Of a stretch of 64,000 nt of DNA, positions 19,113 through 27,279 are shown piece after piece. The notes beneath the pieces are model-generated. The model saw only the letters and a list, made by a program, of their open reading frames with translations. It had not been told where the DNA came from and did not search any database. Source of the DNA: Gammaproteobacteria bacterium UBA2679 (GTDB lineage: Bacteria; Pseudomonadota; Gammaproteobacteria; Pseudomonadales; Oleiphilaceae); assembly GCA_002354735.1 (NCBI GenBank), contig DEMD01000003.1, positions 62,001 to 126,000 of the forward strand, in the 5' to 3' direction. Within the stretch, counting starts at the first letter, position 1. Each line of letters opens with the position of its first letter. Position numbers and translations under genes: made by a program.

Positions 19113-20140
19113 GGCCAACATGGGCGAGCTACGGTAGCTTCTACGACTGGATACTCCTGCCAGCGTTCGAAGCGCTATCCAAACGTGGCGACGCCGACAT
19201 TGCCGAGCGCTATCGAGAGGCAAGCGCAGCGTTCATCGGGCAGCGTGACCACGGCGATCAGGTCGCGTGGCAGGCCGCAATGGATGCCTTGCAGGCCCTA
19301 CAAATCGAAGGCAAGTTCAACAGCCGCCTTGATGAGCCCGTGGTGGCCATCACCAGCCCACGAGGCATTTCGACCCAGACCAACGAAGCCCTGACAGCAG
19401 CCCTGGACGCCTTGCATCCCTGGCGAAAGGGCCCGTTCAGCCTGTTCGACGTGTTCATCGACACAGAGTGGCGCTCTGACTGGAAATGGCAACGTCTCGA
19501 GCCCTGGCTGGACCCGCTCAAAGGTCGCGCTGTACTTGATGTCGGCTGCGGCAGTGGCTATCACTGCTGGCGAGCACGTGGCGCCGGGGCCAGCCTGGTC
19601 GTTGGGGTGGACCCTTCCATCAAGTTTCTTTACCAGTTCGCGGCGCTCAAGCATTTCATGCGCGATGAACCAGTATTCTATCTGCCGATGCGCTCTGAGG
19701 ACCTGCCGACCGCTTCGGGGTCGCGTAGCCGGCTTTTCGATACCGTGCTGTCGATGGGTGTGCTCTATCACCGCAAAGAACCCTTGAATCATATTCTTGA
19801 ACTCAAGAGCGCGCTCCGACCGGGTGGTCAGCTGGTCCTCGAGACGCTCGTGATCGACGGTGATGCACAGACGGTGCTCATGCCGGAAGATCGCTATGCG
19901 CAGATGCGCAACGTGTGGTTCATTCCATCACCGGAGATGCTGATGCGATGGCTCAGGCGCTGTGGCCTGAAAGACGTGAAACTTTGTGATGTGAGCGTGA
20001 CAACTGTAGAAGAGCAGCGTGCGACCCCGTGGATGCGCTTCCAGTCGCTGGCAGATTTTCTTTCGCCAGATGATTCGACGTTGACGATTGAGGGTTATCC
20101 AGCACCAAAACGCGCCATTATTACAGCAACGGCAGTCTAA
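19109..20140 (+). CDS. cmoB: tRNA U34 carboxymethyltransferase CmoB
   Basis: CmoB transfers the carboxymethyl group of carboxy-SAM to 5-hydroxyuridine-34 of tRNA. The family signature P-W-R-K-G-P-F-S-L-F and I-D-T-E-W-R-S-D-W-K-W is present around residues 110-135. The SAM-binding D-V-G-C-G-S-G-Y-H follows. The likely start is the GTG at 19109, which overlaps the cmoA stop as GTGA and gives 343 residues. Upstream in-frame ATGs lie inside cmoA and give no family sequence. The cmoAB pair is in its usual order. Confidence 0.95.
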   Translation: MRPTWASYGSFYDWILLPAFEALSKRGDADIAERYREASAAFIGQRDHGDQVAWQAAMDALQALQIEGKFNSRLDEPVVAITSPRGISTQTNEALTAALDALHPWRKGPFSLFDVFIDTEWRSDWKWQRLEPWLDPLKGRAVLDVGCGSGYHCWRARGAGASLVVGVDPSIKFLYQFAALKHFMRDEPVFYLPMRSEDLPTASGSRSRLFDTVLSMGVLYHRKEPLNHILELKSALRPGGQLVLETLVIDGDAQTVLMPEDRYAQMRNVWFIPSPEMLMRWLRRCGLKDVKLCDVSVTTVEEQRATPWMRFQSLADFLSPDDSTLTIEGYPAPKRAIITATAV

Positions 20141-20177
20141 GGTCGCTTGGCGTGAAATGAATGGGTATTGGCAAATC

Positions 20178-20252
20178 TGGAGCGGGAAACGAGATTCGAA
20201 CTCGCGACCCCAACCTTGGCAAGGTTGTGCTCTACCACTGAGCTATTCCCGC
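20178..20252 (-). tRNA. tRNA-Gly (GCC)
   Basis: The 75-nt cloverleaf includes an encoded CCA. The acceptor is GCGGGAA / TTCCCGC, the D-arm is AGCTCAGTGGTAGAGC, the anticodon GCC sits in CTTGCCAAG, and the T-loop is GTTCGAATC. It is convergent with cmoB, and no other tRNA is adjacent. Confidence 0.97.
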
Positions 20253-20338
20253 AAATGGTGATCGTGTAACGGCCATGGACGGTGCCGTAACACGCTGATC
20301 CGGCTAAGCTAAAACTGCCTGCGAACCAGTGAGGGCGC

Positions 20339-20367
20339 AGTATAGGGAGCTGTTATTCTCATTGCAA
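20339..20367 (-). promoter_or_regulatory. Sigma70-type promoter upstream of tRNA-Gly
   Basis: On the minus strand TTGCAA (20367-20362) and TATACT (20344-20339) are separated by 17 bp, a very good match. The predicted start lies about 80 nt upstream of the mature tRNA-Gly 5' end, so the primary transcript would have a processed leader. Confidence 0.65.
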
Positions 20368-20420
20368 GCCTCCTGATGTGGATTAATCCACATGTCGAGC
20401 AAGAGAATGCTCGCCCAGGT

Positions 20421-20861
20421 TCAAACGGTCAGGGAGCCCTTGACAGCCGTAGTCTGCAAGGCAGCCAATTGCTGTGGTTCCAGCTCGTCTCTCAGGCCTT
20501 CGAATAGCGCCTGCCCCTGCTGGCGCACACGTGCTGGCCGGCACGCCATCATGGCGACATAGATGTGAGCACGCTCATAAGCATCCAGCGCCAGATCATC
20601 TCCATTCGCTACGGCCTGCAGACACAGGGCCTCGACCTTCGGCAGATAGTTGTTCTCCAGCACCGTATTGGCGAACATGCTGTTCTGGACGAAGTGCAGC
20701 AGGATTATGAGCGCCAGGACGCCTTCAGGACTGCGCTCCCAATTGTCGAAAGTACCCTCGCTAGCCAGTAATACCATGCCGGAGAACCGTCGCCGGAGCG
20801 CGCGCGCAGATGTTTCCCTGTCGTGGAACCAGTATCTTAGTATTTCATCGGCTGACCACAT
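20421..20861 (-). CDS. Short DUF924-like protein
   Basis: The 146-residue helical protein begins with I-L-R-Y-W-F, continues with R-R-R-F-S and W-E-R-S-P-E-G-V-L-A-L-I-I-L-L-H-F-V-Q-N, and later shows an E-R-A-H-I-Y-V-A segment. This is the outline of the DUF924 family (L-x-F-W-F, then a L-A-x-I-I-L-L-D-Q-F-x-R core). It is shorter than usual family members (about 180-200), and the D-Q-F-x-R core is changed to H-F-V-Q-N, so it is a divergent or decayed member. Function is unknown. GAGGA precedes the ATG at suitable spacing, so it is probably still expressed. Confidence 0.6.
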   Translation of the reverse strand: MWSADEILRYWFHDRETSARALRRRFSGMVLLASEGTFDNWERSPEGVLALIILLHFVQNSMFANTVLENNYLPKVEALCLQAVANGDDLALDAYERAHIYVAMMACRPARVRQQGQALFEGLRDELEPQQLAALQTTAVKGSLTV

Positions 20862-20946
20862 ATTCTTCCTCAGTCGTATAACCAGGTCCGGCAGGAGGAC
20901 GCTGGGCGTCGGGCTACAGTGCCTTGCATCATCTTCTACGAGGCTA

Positions 20947-21124
20947 GTGTGCCGTCTGGTTGCTACGCATAATTAAAATGCGTGTCCCAGGGCTGGATGG
21001 CAAGGCGCAGCCCGCAGCAAAGGGTGTTCGAGAAAGGTCACGCCATTGCCAAGGCTTGCAACGCGGCCAGGGGGCGCACCCCGGAGGGCGAGTTTTAAGT
21101 ATGCGTATTAACCAGACGGGACAC
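20947..21124. mobile_element. MITE-like element with 32-bp terminal inverted repeats and TA duplication
   Basis: The two ends (20947-20978 and 21093-21124) are inverted copies matching at 28 of 32 positions. Both begin GTGT, share CCGTCTGGTT and ACGCATA, and end TTAAAA. TA lies directly outside each end (20945-20946 and 21125-21126), which fits insertion at a TA dinucleotide as in IS630/Tc1-mariner elements. The 114-bp interior is GC-rich with no open frame, so the element cannot move by itself. It fills the gap between the DUF924-like gene and the cbiX-like gene and ends four bases before the latter's ATG. Confidence 0.75.
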
Positions 21125-21128
21125 TAAG

Positions 21129-21512
21129 ATGACTATTGATCATACAATTCTGATGGCACATGGCAGTCGCGATCCGCAATGGGCGGCCCCGTTCGAAGCG
21201 CTGCATGAAGCTGTACTGAAAGATATGCCTGCGGCGCATCCCACCACGCTCGCCTATATGGAGCTGAGCGAGCCGACCCTGGAACAGGCAGTCGCCAGCG
21301 CCGTCGAGGCCGGGGCGAAGTCAATCGCGGTCCTGCCCCTGTTTTTCGCCGCTGGTCGACATCTGCGCGAAGATGTTCCGGCCATGATTCGTGAACTGGA
21401 GAAGCAGCTGCCTGTCAGCCTGACTCTGCTACCGCCGGTAGGTAGTCATCCGAGCTTTTTCAACGCCGTCGCTGACATCATTCAGGAAAGCATACGGGAG
21501 TCCGCCTCATGA
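21129..21512 (+). CDS. CbiX/SirB-type single-domain chelatase-like protein
   Basis: The 127-residue protein has the small CbiX fold. The first metal-ligand His is H11 in M-A-H-G-S-R-D. An E-L-S-E-P-T-L segment is in the middle, and a second His (about H78) sits in F-F-A-A-G-R-H-L-R-E-D-V-P. Such proteins insert cobalt, nickel or iron into sirohydrochlorin, but no tetrapyrrole gene lies nearby, so the substrate is open. The ATG lies just outside the MITE-like element, whose terminal repeat supplies the GGGA that could act as ribosome-binding site. The stop overlaps the start of the next gene by ATGA. Confidence 0.85.
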   Translation: MTIDHTILMAHGSRDPQWAAPFEALHEAVLKDMPAAHPTTLAYMELSEPTLEQAVASAVEAGAKSIAVLPLFFAAGRHLREDVPAMIRELEKQLPVSLTLLPPVGSHPSFFNAVADIIQESIRESAS

Positions 21513-22546
21513 ACGAAAACCTCTCGCACGTATTGCTGACCGGCGGGACCGGCTTCGTCGGCACTCATTTGATCGATCGCCTCCTGCGTGGACGAGCCGG
21601 ATCAGGGGCTTCCGCTGTCGAAGGCAGGCTTCTGATCAGTGTGCTCACGCGCGAACCCGATGATGCCGTCAAACAATTCAGACAGCAGTACTCCGATCTC
21701 GACACATCGCTGGCACCGCAGGTGAGTAGCGATCCCAAATCATTCGCCGCCAACCAGCGTCATGGCATCCTGTGTGTCGACCGGTTCGACCAGCTTGCCG
21801 GGTTGGCTACGCCTGATGCAGTCATTAACCTGGCGGGCGCAGGAATTGCCGACAAGCGCTGGAGCGACTCGCGCAAGCAGGTGCTCCGCGACAGTCGGAT
21901 TCATACGACGGAAAAACTGGTGGGTTGGCTCACTACGCTGGACAAGCGGCCTCGCGTGCTGGTATCAGCCTCGGCAGTGGGCTTCTACGGTGCTCAGGGC
22001 GATAAGCCGGTGACCGACGACACAGCTCCGCATCAGGAGTTTCAGCATGAACTCTGCCGTGACTGGGAGCTGGCAGCACTGCAAGCGGAAAAACTTGGTC
22101 TTAGAGTATTCATTCCTCGCATTGCACCGGTACTCGGGCGCGATACTGAGGGCAATCTTGCAGGCTTCCTGAAGCGACTGGTTCCACCATTCCGATTTGG
22201 TCTGGGCGGCCCGATCAGCGACGGCCAGCACTGGATGCCCTGGATCCATGTCAGCGACCTCTGCAGGCTGATTCTGACGGCCCTCGACGACGAGCACTTC
22301 TCCGGTCCGGTTCTCGCCTGTGCGCCAGATACCCGTCGCAATGCCGACTTCACCAAGGCTCTGGCAAGTACGCTGCATCGGCCCGCGGTACTACCCTTGC
22401 CCGCCTTTGCGCTCAAACTCGGTTTCGGTGAAATGTCGCGGCTGCTATTGACCGGTCAGCAGGCCATCCCGAAAGCCGTTGAAGCACTGGGCTTCAAATA
22501 TGACTATCCGACCCTGGACGAGGCGCTGAAAGCCGTCCTCGGCTGA
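21509..22546 (+). CDS. TIGR01777-family NAD(P)-dependent epimerase-like protein (YfcH type)
   Basis: The 345-residue extended-SDR protein has a nucleotide-binding G-G-T-G-F-V-G-T motif at residues 12-19. The family signature N-L-A-G-A-G-I-A-D-K-R-W follows around 107. A S-A-S-A-V-G-F-Y-G segment and a C-terminal DUF1731-type tail (P-A-F-A-L-K-L-G-F-G-E-M-S and Y-P-T-L-D-E-A-L-K) are also seen. E. coli YfcH is the model; the substrate is unknown, and family names that mention SulA are historical. It is translationally coupled to the cbiX-like gene by a 4-bp overlap. Confidence 0.88.
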   Translation: MNENLSHVLLTGGTGFVGTHLIDRLLRGRAGSGASAVEGRLLISVLTREPDDAVKQFRQQYSDLDTSLAPQVSSDPKSFAANQRHGILCVDRFDQLAGLATPDAVINLAGAGIADKRWSDSRKQVLRDSRIHTTEKLVGWLTTLDKRPRVLVSASAVGFYGAQGDKPVTDDTAPHQEFQHELCRDWELAALQAEKLGLRVFIPRIAPVLGRDTEGNLAGFLKRLVPPFRFGLGGPISDGQHWMPWIHVSDLCRLILTALDDEHFSGPVLACAPDTRRNADFTKALASTLHRPAVLPLPAFALKLGFGEMSRLLLTGQQAIPKAVEALGFKYDYPTLDEALKAVLG

Positions 22547-22565
22547 AGCGCCGTGGCGAGGAAGT

Positions 22566-22595
22566 TTGCGAAGCAGGCAGTCGGAACACTAGAAT
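22566..22595 (+). promoter_or_regulatory. Possible sigma70 promoter of proS
   Basis: TTGCGA (22566-22571) and TAGAAT (22590-22595) are separated by 18 bp, about 60 bp before the proS ATG at 22659. The match is moderate and not unique in the region. Confidence 0.4.
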
Positions 22596-22658
22596 GCTGT
22601 TCCAGTGACCATTCCTTTTGATGGACGACCCAATCCGCATGCAGCAGACGACATTATC

Positions 22659-24473
22659 ATGAAGGCCAGCCAATATCTTATCGCTACCCAGAAAGAGACA
22701 CCCGCCGACGCAGAGGTCATTAGCCATCAGCTGATGCTCAAGGCCGGTATGATCCGCAAGGTCGCCTCTGGCCTGTACACGTGGTTGCCCATGGGCTTGC
22801 GGGTCCTGCGCAAAGTTGAAGCCATCGTTCGTGACGAAATGGAAAAGGCCGGTGCCCAGGAAGTGCTGATGCCGGGTATACAGCCGGCGGAACTTTGGGA
22901 GGAATCCGGACGCTGGTCCAATTTCGGCGACGAGTTGCTGCGCCTGAAGGACCGCCATCAGCGGGAGTTCTGTGTCGGCCCGACGCACGAAGAGGTCATT
23001 ACCGATCACATGCGCAACGAGCTGCATTCATACAAGCAGCTCCCAGCGAATTTCTTCCAGATCCAGACCAAGTTCCGTGACGAACGGCGCCCCAGATTCG
23101 GTGTAATGCGCGCGCGCGAGTTCCTGATGAAGGACGCCTACAGCTTTCATGTCGACCAGGACAGCCTGGATTCGACCTATGAAATCATGTACCAGGCCTA
23201 TTCGGCCATCTTCGACAGGTTGAGCCTGCGCTATCGCGCAGTTCAGGCTGACAGTGGCAGTATCGGTGGCTCAGCTTCGCACGAGTTTCATGTGCTTGCC
23301 GACAGTGGTGAAGACGACATCGTATTCAGTAGCGGCTCCGATTATGCCGCGAACATCGAAAAGGCTGAAGCGCTTGCGGTAGGTCCCGATGGCGAATTGT
23401 GTACGGATGCCTTTACTGCCCATATCGACAGCAGCGGCATGCCTGCGGCTGAATCAGTCTCTACGCCCGGCATGACAAGCATTGGCGAAGTCTCCGGATT
23501 CCTGAATATCAGCCCCTCGGCTACCGTAAAAACCCTGCTGGTCAACGGCGCCGAGGGTGGTCTCGTGGCCTTGTGCCTTCGCGGTGATCACAGCCTGAAT
23601 ACGGTAAAGGCGGAGAAGCTCGAGGAAGTGCATACGCCGCTGACCATGGCTGATGAAGCGGTTATCGAGGAAGCCATCGGTTGCAAGCCGGGGTCGATTG
23701 GACCGCAGGCACTCAAGGCAAAAGGCATCCCGCTTATCGTCGACCGCTCTGCGGCAGTGATTCCCTTGTTCACTGCCGGGGCGAACGAGGAAGGCCGTCA
23801 CTGCACCAACCTCAATTGGAAGCGCGACATAGGTGATGATTTCATTGTCGCTGACCTCCGCAATGTCGTGAGCGGGGATCCAAGCCCCGACGGCAAGGGC
23901 ACGCTCGACATCAAGCGAGGTATCGAAGTCGGGCATATCTTCAAGCTGGGTGACAAATATTCACAGGCGATGAATGCCACCGTACTGAATGAAAACGGCA
24001 AGAAGGTCGTGATGACGATGGGCTGCTATGGCATCGGGGTAAGCCGGATTGTGGCAGCCGCCATCGAGCAGAACCACGATGACGCCGGTATCATCTGGCC
24101 CGAAGCGCTGGCGCCCTTCACTATCGTGCTGATTCCGCTGAATTATCAGAAATCAGAGCCTGTTCGTGAACTGAGCGACACGCTATACAATCAGCTGCGT
24201 AACCGTGGTTACGACGTTTTGCTGGACGATCGCAACGAACGCCCTGGCGTCAAGTTTGCTGATGCCGAACTGCTGGGCATTCCGCACCGCGTTACAATCG
24301 GAGACAGGGGTCTGGCTGAAAATGAGATAGAATATAGACAGCGCAACGACACTGAAAACCGGAGTATCGCGGTCGATAATGCTCTCAGCTTTCTTGAATC
24401 AGCCCTCGCCCATCCAAAAACTGGCGAGCGTCTTATCGTGGATGACGCGGCGGCCGAAGGGCAGTCGAAGTAG
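22659..24473 (+). CDS. proS: Prolyl-tRNA synthetase, bacterial type with editing insertion
   Basis: This class II synthetase charges tRNA-Pro. The ATG at 22659 starts the family N-terminus [10 protein letters not shown] and gives 604 residues. A longer in-frame GTG start at 22605 adds only non-family sequence. Class II motifs are visible: motif 2 ([17 protein letters not shown]) and motif 3 (G-C-Y-G-I-G-V-S-R near 445). Between them lies a YbaK-like INS editing domain of about 170 residues. The C-terminal anticodon-binding domain contains [10 protein letters not shown]. Its 3' end overlaps the start of the lytic transglycosylase. Confidence 0.97.
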   Translation: MKASQYLIATQKETPADAEVISHQLMLKAGMIRKVASGLYTWLPMGLRVLRKVEAIVRDEMEKAGAQEVLMPGIQPAELWEESGRWSNFGDELLRLKDRHQREFCVGPTHEEVITDHMRNELHSYKQLPANFFQIQTKFRDERRPRFGVMRAREFLMKDAYSFHVDQDSLDSTYEIMYQAYSAIFDRLSLRYRAVQADSGSIGGSASHEFHVLADSGEDDIVFSSGSDYAANIEKAEALAVGPDGELCTDAFTAHIDSSGMPAAESVSTPGMTSIGEVSGFLNISPSATVKTLLVNGAEGGLVALCLRGDHSLNTVKAEKLEEVHTPLTMADEAVIEEAIGCKPGSIGPQALKAKGIPLIVDRSAAVIPLFTAGANEEGRHCTNLNWKRDIGDDFIVADLRNVVSGDPSPDGKGTLDIKRGIEVGHIFKLGDKYSQAMNATVLNENGKKVVMTMGCYGIGVSRIVAAAIEQNHDDAGIIWPEALAPFTIVLIPLNYQKSEPVRELSDTLYNQLRNRGYDVLLDDRNERPGVKFADAELLGIPHRVTIGDRGLAENEIEYRQRNDTENRSIAVDNALSFLESALAHPKTGERLIVDDAAAEGQSK

Positions 24474-25056
24474 TCATGCGTGGGCGCATGCCTGTGCGGT
24501 GGTGCTATTGGCATTTGCCCTCGTCAGTGTAGACGCACAGGCTTCGGCGCAGGAGCCTGATCCGGAGCTTGCCGCTGCTCTGCGGCAGACGGTCAACGAC
24601 GCAGCCAGCTTTCCGGATCGCTTCGATGCCGAGGTGTGGCTGGTCGATATGTCTTCACGCCTCTCGCGATACGTCAAAGACCATGATGAGCGACTCATGT
24701 TTCTCAAGCTGGTTCATCTGGAAGCGACCAAGGCCAACCTCAGTCCGGAACTGGTGCTGGCCGTGATACATGTCGAAAGTCTGTTCGATCGCTTTGCAAT
24801 TTCGAGTGTCGGCGCCCAGGGCGCGATGCAGGTCATGCCCTTCTGGAAAAACGAGATCGGACGGCCGGATGACAATCTCATGGATATGGCCACCAATCTT
24901 CGCTATGGCTGCACCATTCTCAGACACTATATCAAGCGTTCGAAAGGCAACCTCACCGAAGCGCTGGCAAGGTATAATGGCAGCTACGGCAGGATCAAAT
25001 ATCCTGTGAAAGTTTTCGATCGCTGGGAAAAATACTGGTTCGTCAATGGAAAGTAA
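24442..25056 (+). CDS. Lytic murein transglycosylase (SLT domain)
   Basis: The protein has about 204 residues, with an N-terminal signal peptide of basic start, hydrophobic core [10 protein letters not shown] and cleavage near A-Q-A-S-A. The SLT/lysozyme-like domain in the second half has the catalytic Glu in V-I-H-V-E-S-L-F-D, the G-A-M-Q-V-M-P motif and A-R-Y-N-G-S. Such enzymes cleave the MurNAc-GlcNAc bond in the periplasm, forming 1,6-anhydro ends. The ATG at 24442 lies within the proS 3' end (32-bp overlap); a further upstream ATG at 24379 is possible but lengthens the leader. The Nudix gene overlaps its end by 11 bp. Confidence 0.88.
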   Translation: MTRRPKGSRSSHAWAHACAVVLLAFALVSVDAQASAQEPDPELAAALRQTVNDAASFPDRFDAEVWLVDMSSRLSRYVKDHDERLMFLKLVHLEATKANLSPELVLAVIHVESLFDRFAISSVGAQGAMQVMPFWKNEIGRPDDNLMDMATNLRYGCTILRHYIKRSKGNLTEALARYNGSYGRIKYPVKVFDRWEKYWFVNGK

Positions 25057-25681
25057 GTCAGGGAAAGCCTTGGTACGCGAGTCGGTAGAGAAGAACACTC
25101 AAGCAGCCAGATGGATTCGCCGTAGTCAGGCGGTGGTCTACGACAACCCATGGATTCGCGTCGAGCATCATGAGGTCACCGCACCGACAGGTGTGGATAC
25201 CATCTACGGCCTTATCCATATGCACAATACCGCTGTAGGCATCATCCCTATCGATGACGAGGCCCACACCTGGCTTGTGGGGCAGCTACGATATCCGCTC
25301 GGCGCCTGGTCGTGGGAAGTGCCGATGGGTGGCGTCAAGTTGACAGAGCAGACTCAGACAGGCGAGACCTTCGAACAGATGTTGCTCGATGGTGCCGCGC
25401 GCGAGCTGACCGAAGAAACTGGCCTATCCGCTACTCGATACACCGAGCTCGTTCGTCTTCATACCAGTAACTGTGTGACAGATGAGCTCGGCGTTGTTTT
25501 TCTGGCAGAGGGCCTGAAACATGCTGCGCCCACCCCTGATCCCACTGAACAGCTTACCGTGAGACGTGTGCCCTTTCGTGAAGCCTGGAACATGGCCATG
25601 GATGGCAGCATCAGCGATGCACTTTCAGTGGCCGCCATTTTCAAGCTTGGCGTACTCCGGCCACATCTGATCACATCCTGA
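25046..25681 (+). CDS. Nudix hydrolase (ADP-ribose pyrophosphatase-like)
   Basis: The 211-residue protein has an N-terminal strand segment (V-V-Y-D-N-P-W-I-R-V-E-H-H), then W-E-V-P-M-G-G and the catalytic Nudix helix R-E-L-T-E-E-T-G. The spacing before the helix is unusual: compared with the standard box (G-E-x3-E-A-A-R-E), about four extra residues (M-L-L-D) separate G-E-T-F-E-Q from G-A-A-R-E. The core E-E metal ligands are kept. A D-E-L-G-V-V-F-L segment follows the box. The substrate is probably a nucleoside-diphosphate derivative such as ADP-ribose, as inference. It overlaps the preceding transglycosylase gene. Confidence 0.85.
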   Translation: MESKSGKALVRESVEKNTQAARWIRRSQAVVYDNPWIRVEHHEVTAPTGVDTIYGLIHMHNTAVGIIPIDDEAHTWLVGQLRYPLGAWSWEVPMGGVKLTEQTQTGETFEQMLLDGAARELTEETGLSATRYTELVRLHTSNCVTDELGVVFLAEGLKHAAPTPDPTEQLTVRRVPFREAWNMAMDGSISDALSVAAIFKLGVLRPHLITS

Positions 25682-25804
25682 TGCCATAAATCATCGAACG
25701 ACGTGAATGATGCCCCCGCCTGAGAAATAGCCTCATTCAGCACGTATGCTTATTTTTCAGGCTTCCCAACTGATATACACTGAATCCATCAACAAGGAGT
25801 GATT

Positions 25805-26644
25805 ATGATCAAGAAATGTCTCTTCCCGGTAGCCGGCTACGGTACACGCTTTCTGCCAGCTACCAAGGCAATGCCCAAGGAAATGCTGCCCATCGTCAAT
25901 AAGCCCCTGGTCCAGTATGGCGTCGAAGAAGCGGTCGAAGCCGGTATCGACAACTTCGGCTTCGTGACCGGGCGTGGCAAGCGTTCCATTGCCGATCATT
26001 TCGATTACTCCTACGAACTCGAGCATCAGATCAAAGGCTCAGGCAAGGAAGAGTTGCTGACTACCATCCGCAGCCTGATCAACAACAACAAGTTCACCTT
26101 CACCCGTCAGAACGAGATGCTTGGCCTTGGTCATGCGATTCTCTCGGGACAGACGCTGATTGGCGATAACCCCTTCGCAGTCGTACTGGCGGATGACCTC
26201 TGTCTGGTTGATGATGGTGGTCCGTCCGTGCTTGCGCAGATGACCAAACTGTACAACCAGTTCCGCTGCAGTATCGTTGCTATCCAGGAAGTGCCTGAAG
26301 ATGAGGTTCACAAATATGGTGTGATCGCTGGTGAACCGATGAAGGACGGCCTGTTCAGGGTCACCGACATGGTGGAAAAGCCGAAGAAGGAAGATGCGCC
26401 AAGTCGCTACGCCATCATTGGCCGCTACATTCTCACGCCGGATATCTTCAACATCATTCGCAACACCAAGCCTGGCAAGAACGGTGAGGTACAGATTACC
26501 GACGCGCTGATGCAGCAGGCAAAAGATGGCTGTGTACTGGCGTACAAGTTCAAAGGTCGCCGATTCGACTGCGGTTCCATCGAAGGCTTTGTCGAAGCGA
26601 CAAACCATGTGTACGAGAACTACTACAAGAAAGGCAAGAACTAG
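25805..26644 (+). CDS. galU: UTP-glucose-1-phosphate uridylyltransferase
   Basis: GalU makes UDP-glucose from UTP and glucose-1-phosphate for envelope polysaccharides. The 279-residue protein opens with F-P-V-A-G-Y-G-T-R-F-L-P-A-T-K, followed by P-K-E-M-L-P-I-V-N-K-P. It later has the V-L-A-D-D-L-C segment and R-F-D-C-G-S near the C-terminus. AAGGAG lies seven bases before the ATG at 25805, so the in-frame GTG at 25799 is not the start. The gene appears monocistronic, ending about 60 bp before a terminator hairpin. It could feed UDP-sugars to the nucleotide-sugar epimerase encoded at 31376-32383. Confidence 0.97.
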   Translation: MIKKCLFPVAGYGTRFLPATKAMPKEMLPIVNKPLVQYGVEEAVEAGIDNFGFVTGRGKRSIADHFDYSYELEHQIKGSGKEELLTTIRSLINNNKFTFTRQNEMLGLGHAILSGQTLIGDNPFAVVLADDLCLVDDGGPSVLAQMTKLYNQFRCSIVAIQEVPEDEVHKYGVIAGEPMKDGLFRVTDMVEKPKKEDAPSRYAIIGRYILTPDIFNIIRNTKPGKNGEVQITDALMQQAKDGCVLAYKFKGRRFDCGSIEGFVEATNHVYENYYKKGKN

Positions 26645-26700
26645 TCTGACCAGAGCCTGACCCCGGTCGGGCCAGGCGGGACTGAAGAAGCCTGACGTAA

Positions 26701-26738
26701 ATAGCCGCCCGGCAAGCCTGCTGCGCGGCTATTTTTTA
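26701..26738. terminator. Terminator between convergent galU and the XRE gene
   Basis: An 8-bp perfect stem ATAGCCGC / GCGGCTAT with a 16-nt loop is followed on + by a run of six T. Its distal end overlaps the stop codon of the convergent XRE gene. Confidence 0.7.
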
Positions 26739-27251
26739 TTGGGGCGACGATTTGCCTTTGCTGCCTGCGGCCGAGTCAACTTTGGCCTGAGTAGCGGCGC
26801 CTTTATTTGCTGACCTATTCGCCCTGGGCAGCATCTGCATGATGAAGGTGCGCTTTTCATCATCGCACTGTCGGTAGCGTTTCAATAGCTCACGTTCATC
26901 TTCGTCTGGCAGTCTGTTCTCAAGCTCCTCACCGAGTTCTGCGAGCGCACCCAGCATCCGGGTAGCCGGATCATCATCTTCGTCGCTATCCAGCCCGGGC
27001 AGGACCAGCTGACGCTCCATGCTGCCAGTGGTATCGAGATCGAGGAGCACTTCCAGCGGCACGGAGGCCTTAACGCAGAAGTCGATCAACTGATCCACGT
27101 CCGGATATTTACGACGCCCCTCCTCCAGCGCTTCCCAGCTGCGGACCTGACTCTCGGACACCGCGCACATCATGGCCACGTCCTCCTGGGTCAACTTCTT
27201 CTGATGCCTGACATCCAGGAGCTTCTGATTGAAATTACGCAGGTACTTCAT
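26736..27251 (-). CDS. XRE-family helix-turn-helix protein
   Basis: The protein has about 171 residues and an N-terminal XRE/Cro-type HTH (K-L-T-Q-E-D-V-A-M-M-C-A-V-S-E-S-Q-V-R-S-W-E). An acidic middle region and a basic, low-complexity C-terminal tail (A-N-R-S-A-N-K-G, K-G-K-S-S-P-Q) follow. The W-E after the recognition helix is typical. The regulated genes are unknown. The ATG at 27251 is preferred because GGAG lies six bases upstream; ATG at 27263 and TTG at 27272 are in frame. It lies downstream of the alpha/beta hydrolase on the same strand with a 28-bp gap, so it may be the last gene of that unit. Confidence 0.75.
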   Translation of the reverse strand: MKYLRNFNQKLLDVRHQKKLTQEDVAMMCAVSESQVRSWEALEEGRRKYPDVDQLIDFCVKASVPLEVLLDLDTTGSMERQLVLPGLDSDEDDDPATRMLGALAELGEELENRLPDEDERELLKRYRQCDDEKRTFIMQMLPRANRSANKGAATQAKVDSAAGSKGKSSPQ

Positions 27252-27279
27252 GCGGCTCTCCATGATATCCAAGTCGCGG

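Noticed and set aside
21509..22546. Cell-division inhibitor SulA
   Set aside because: The name comes from old TIGR01777 annotations; the protein is an SDR-fold epimerase-like enzyme without SulA features. No LexA box precedes it.
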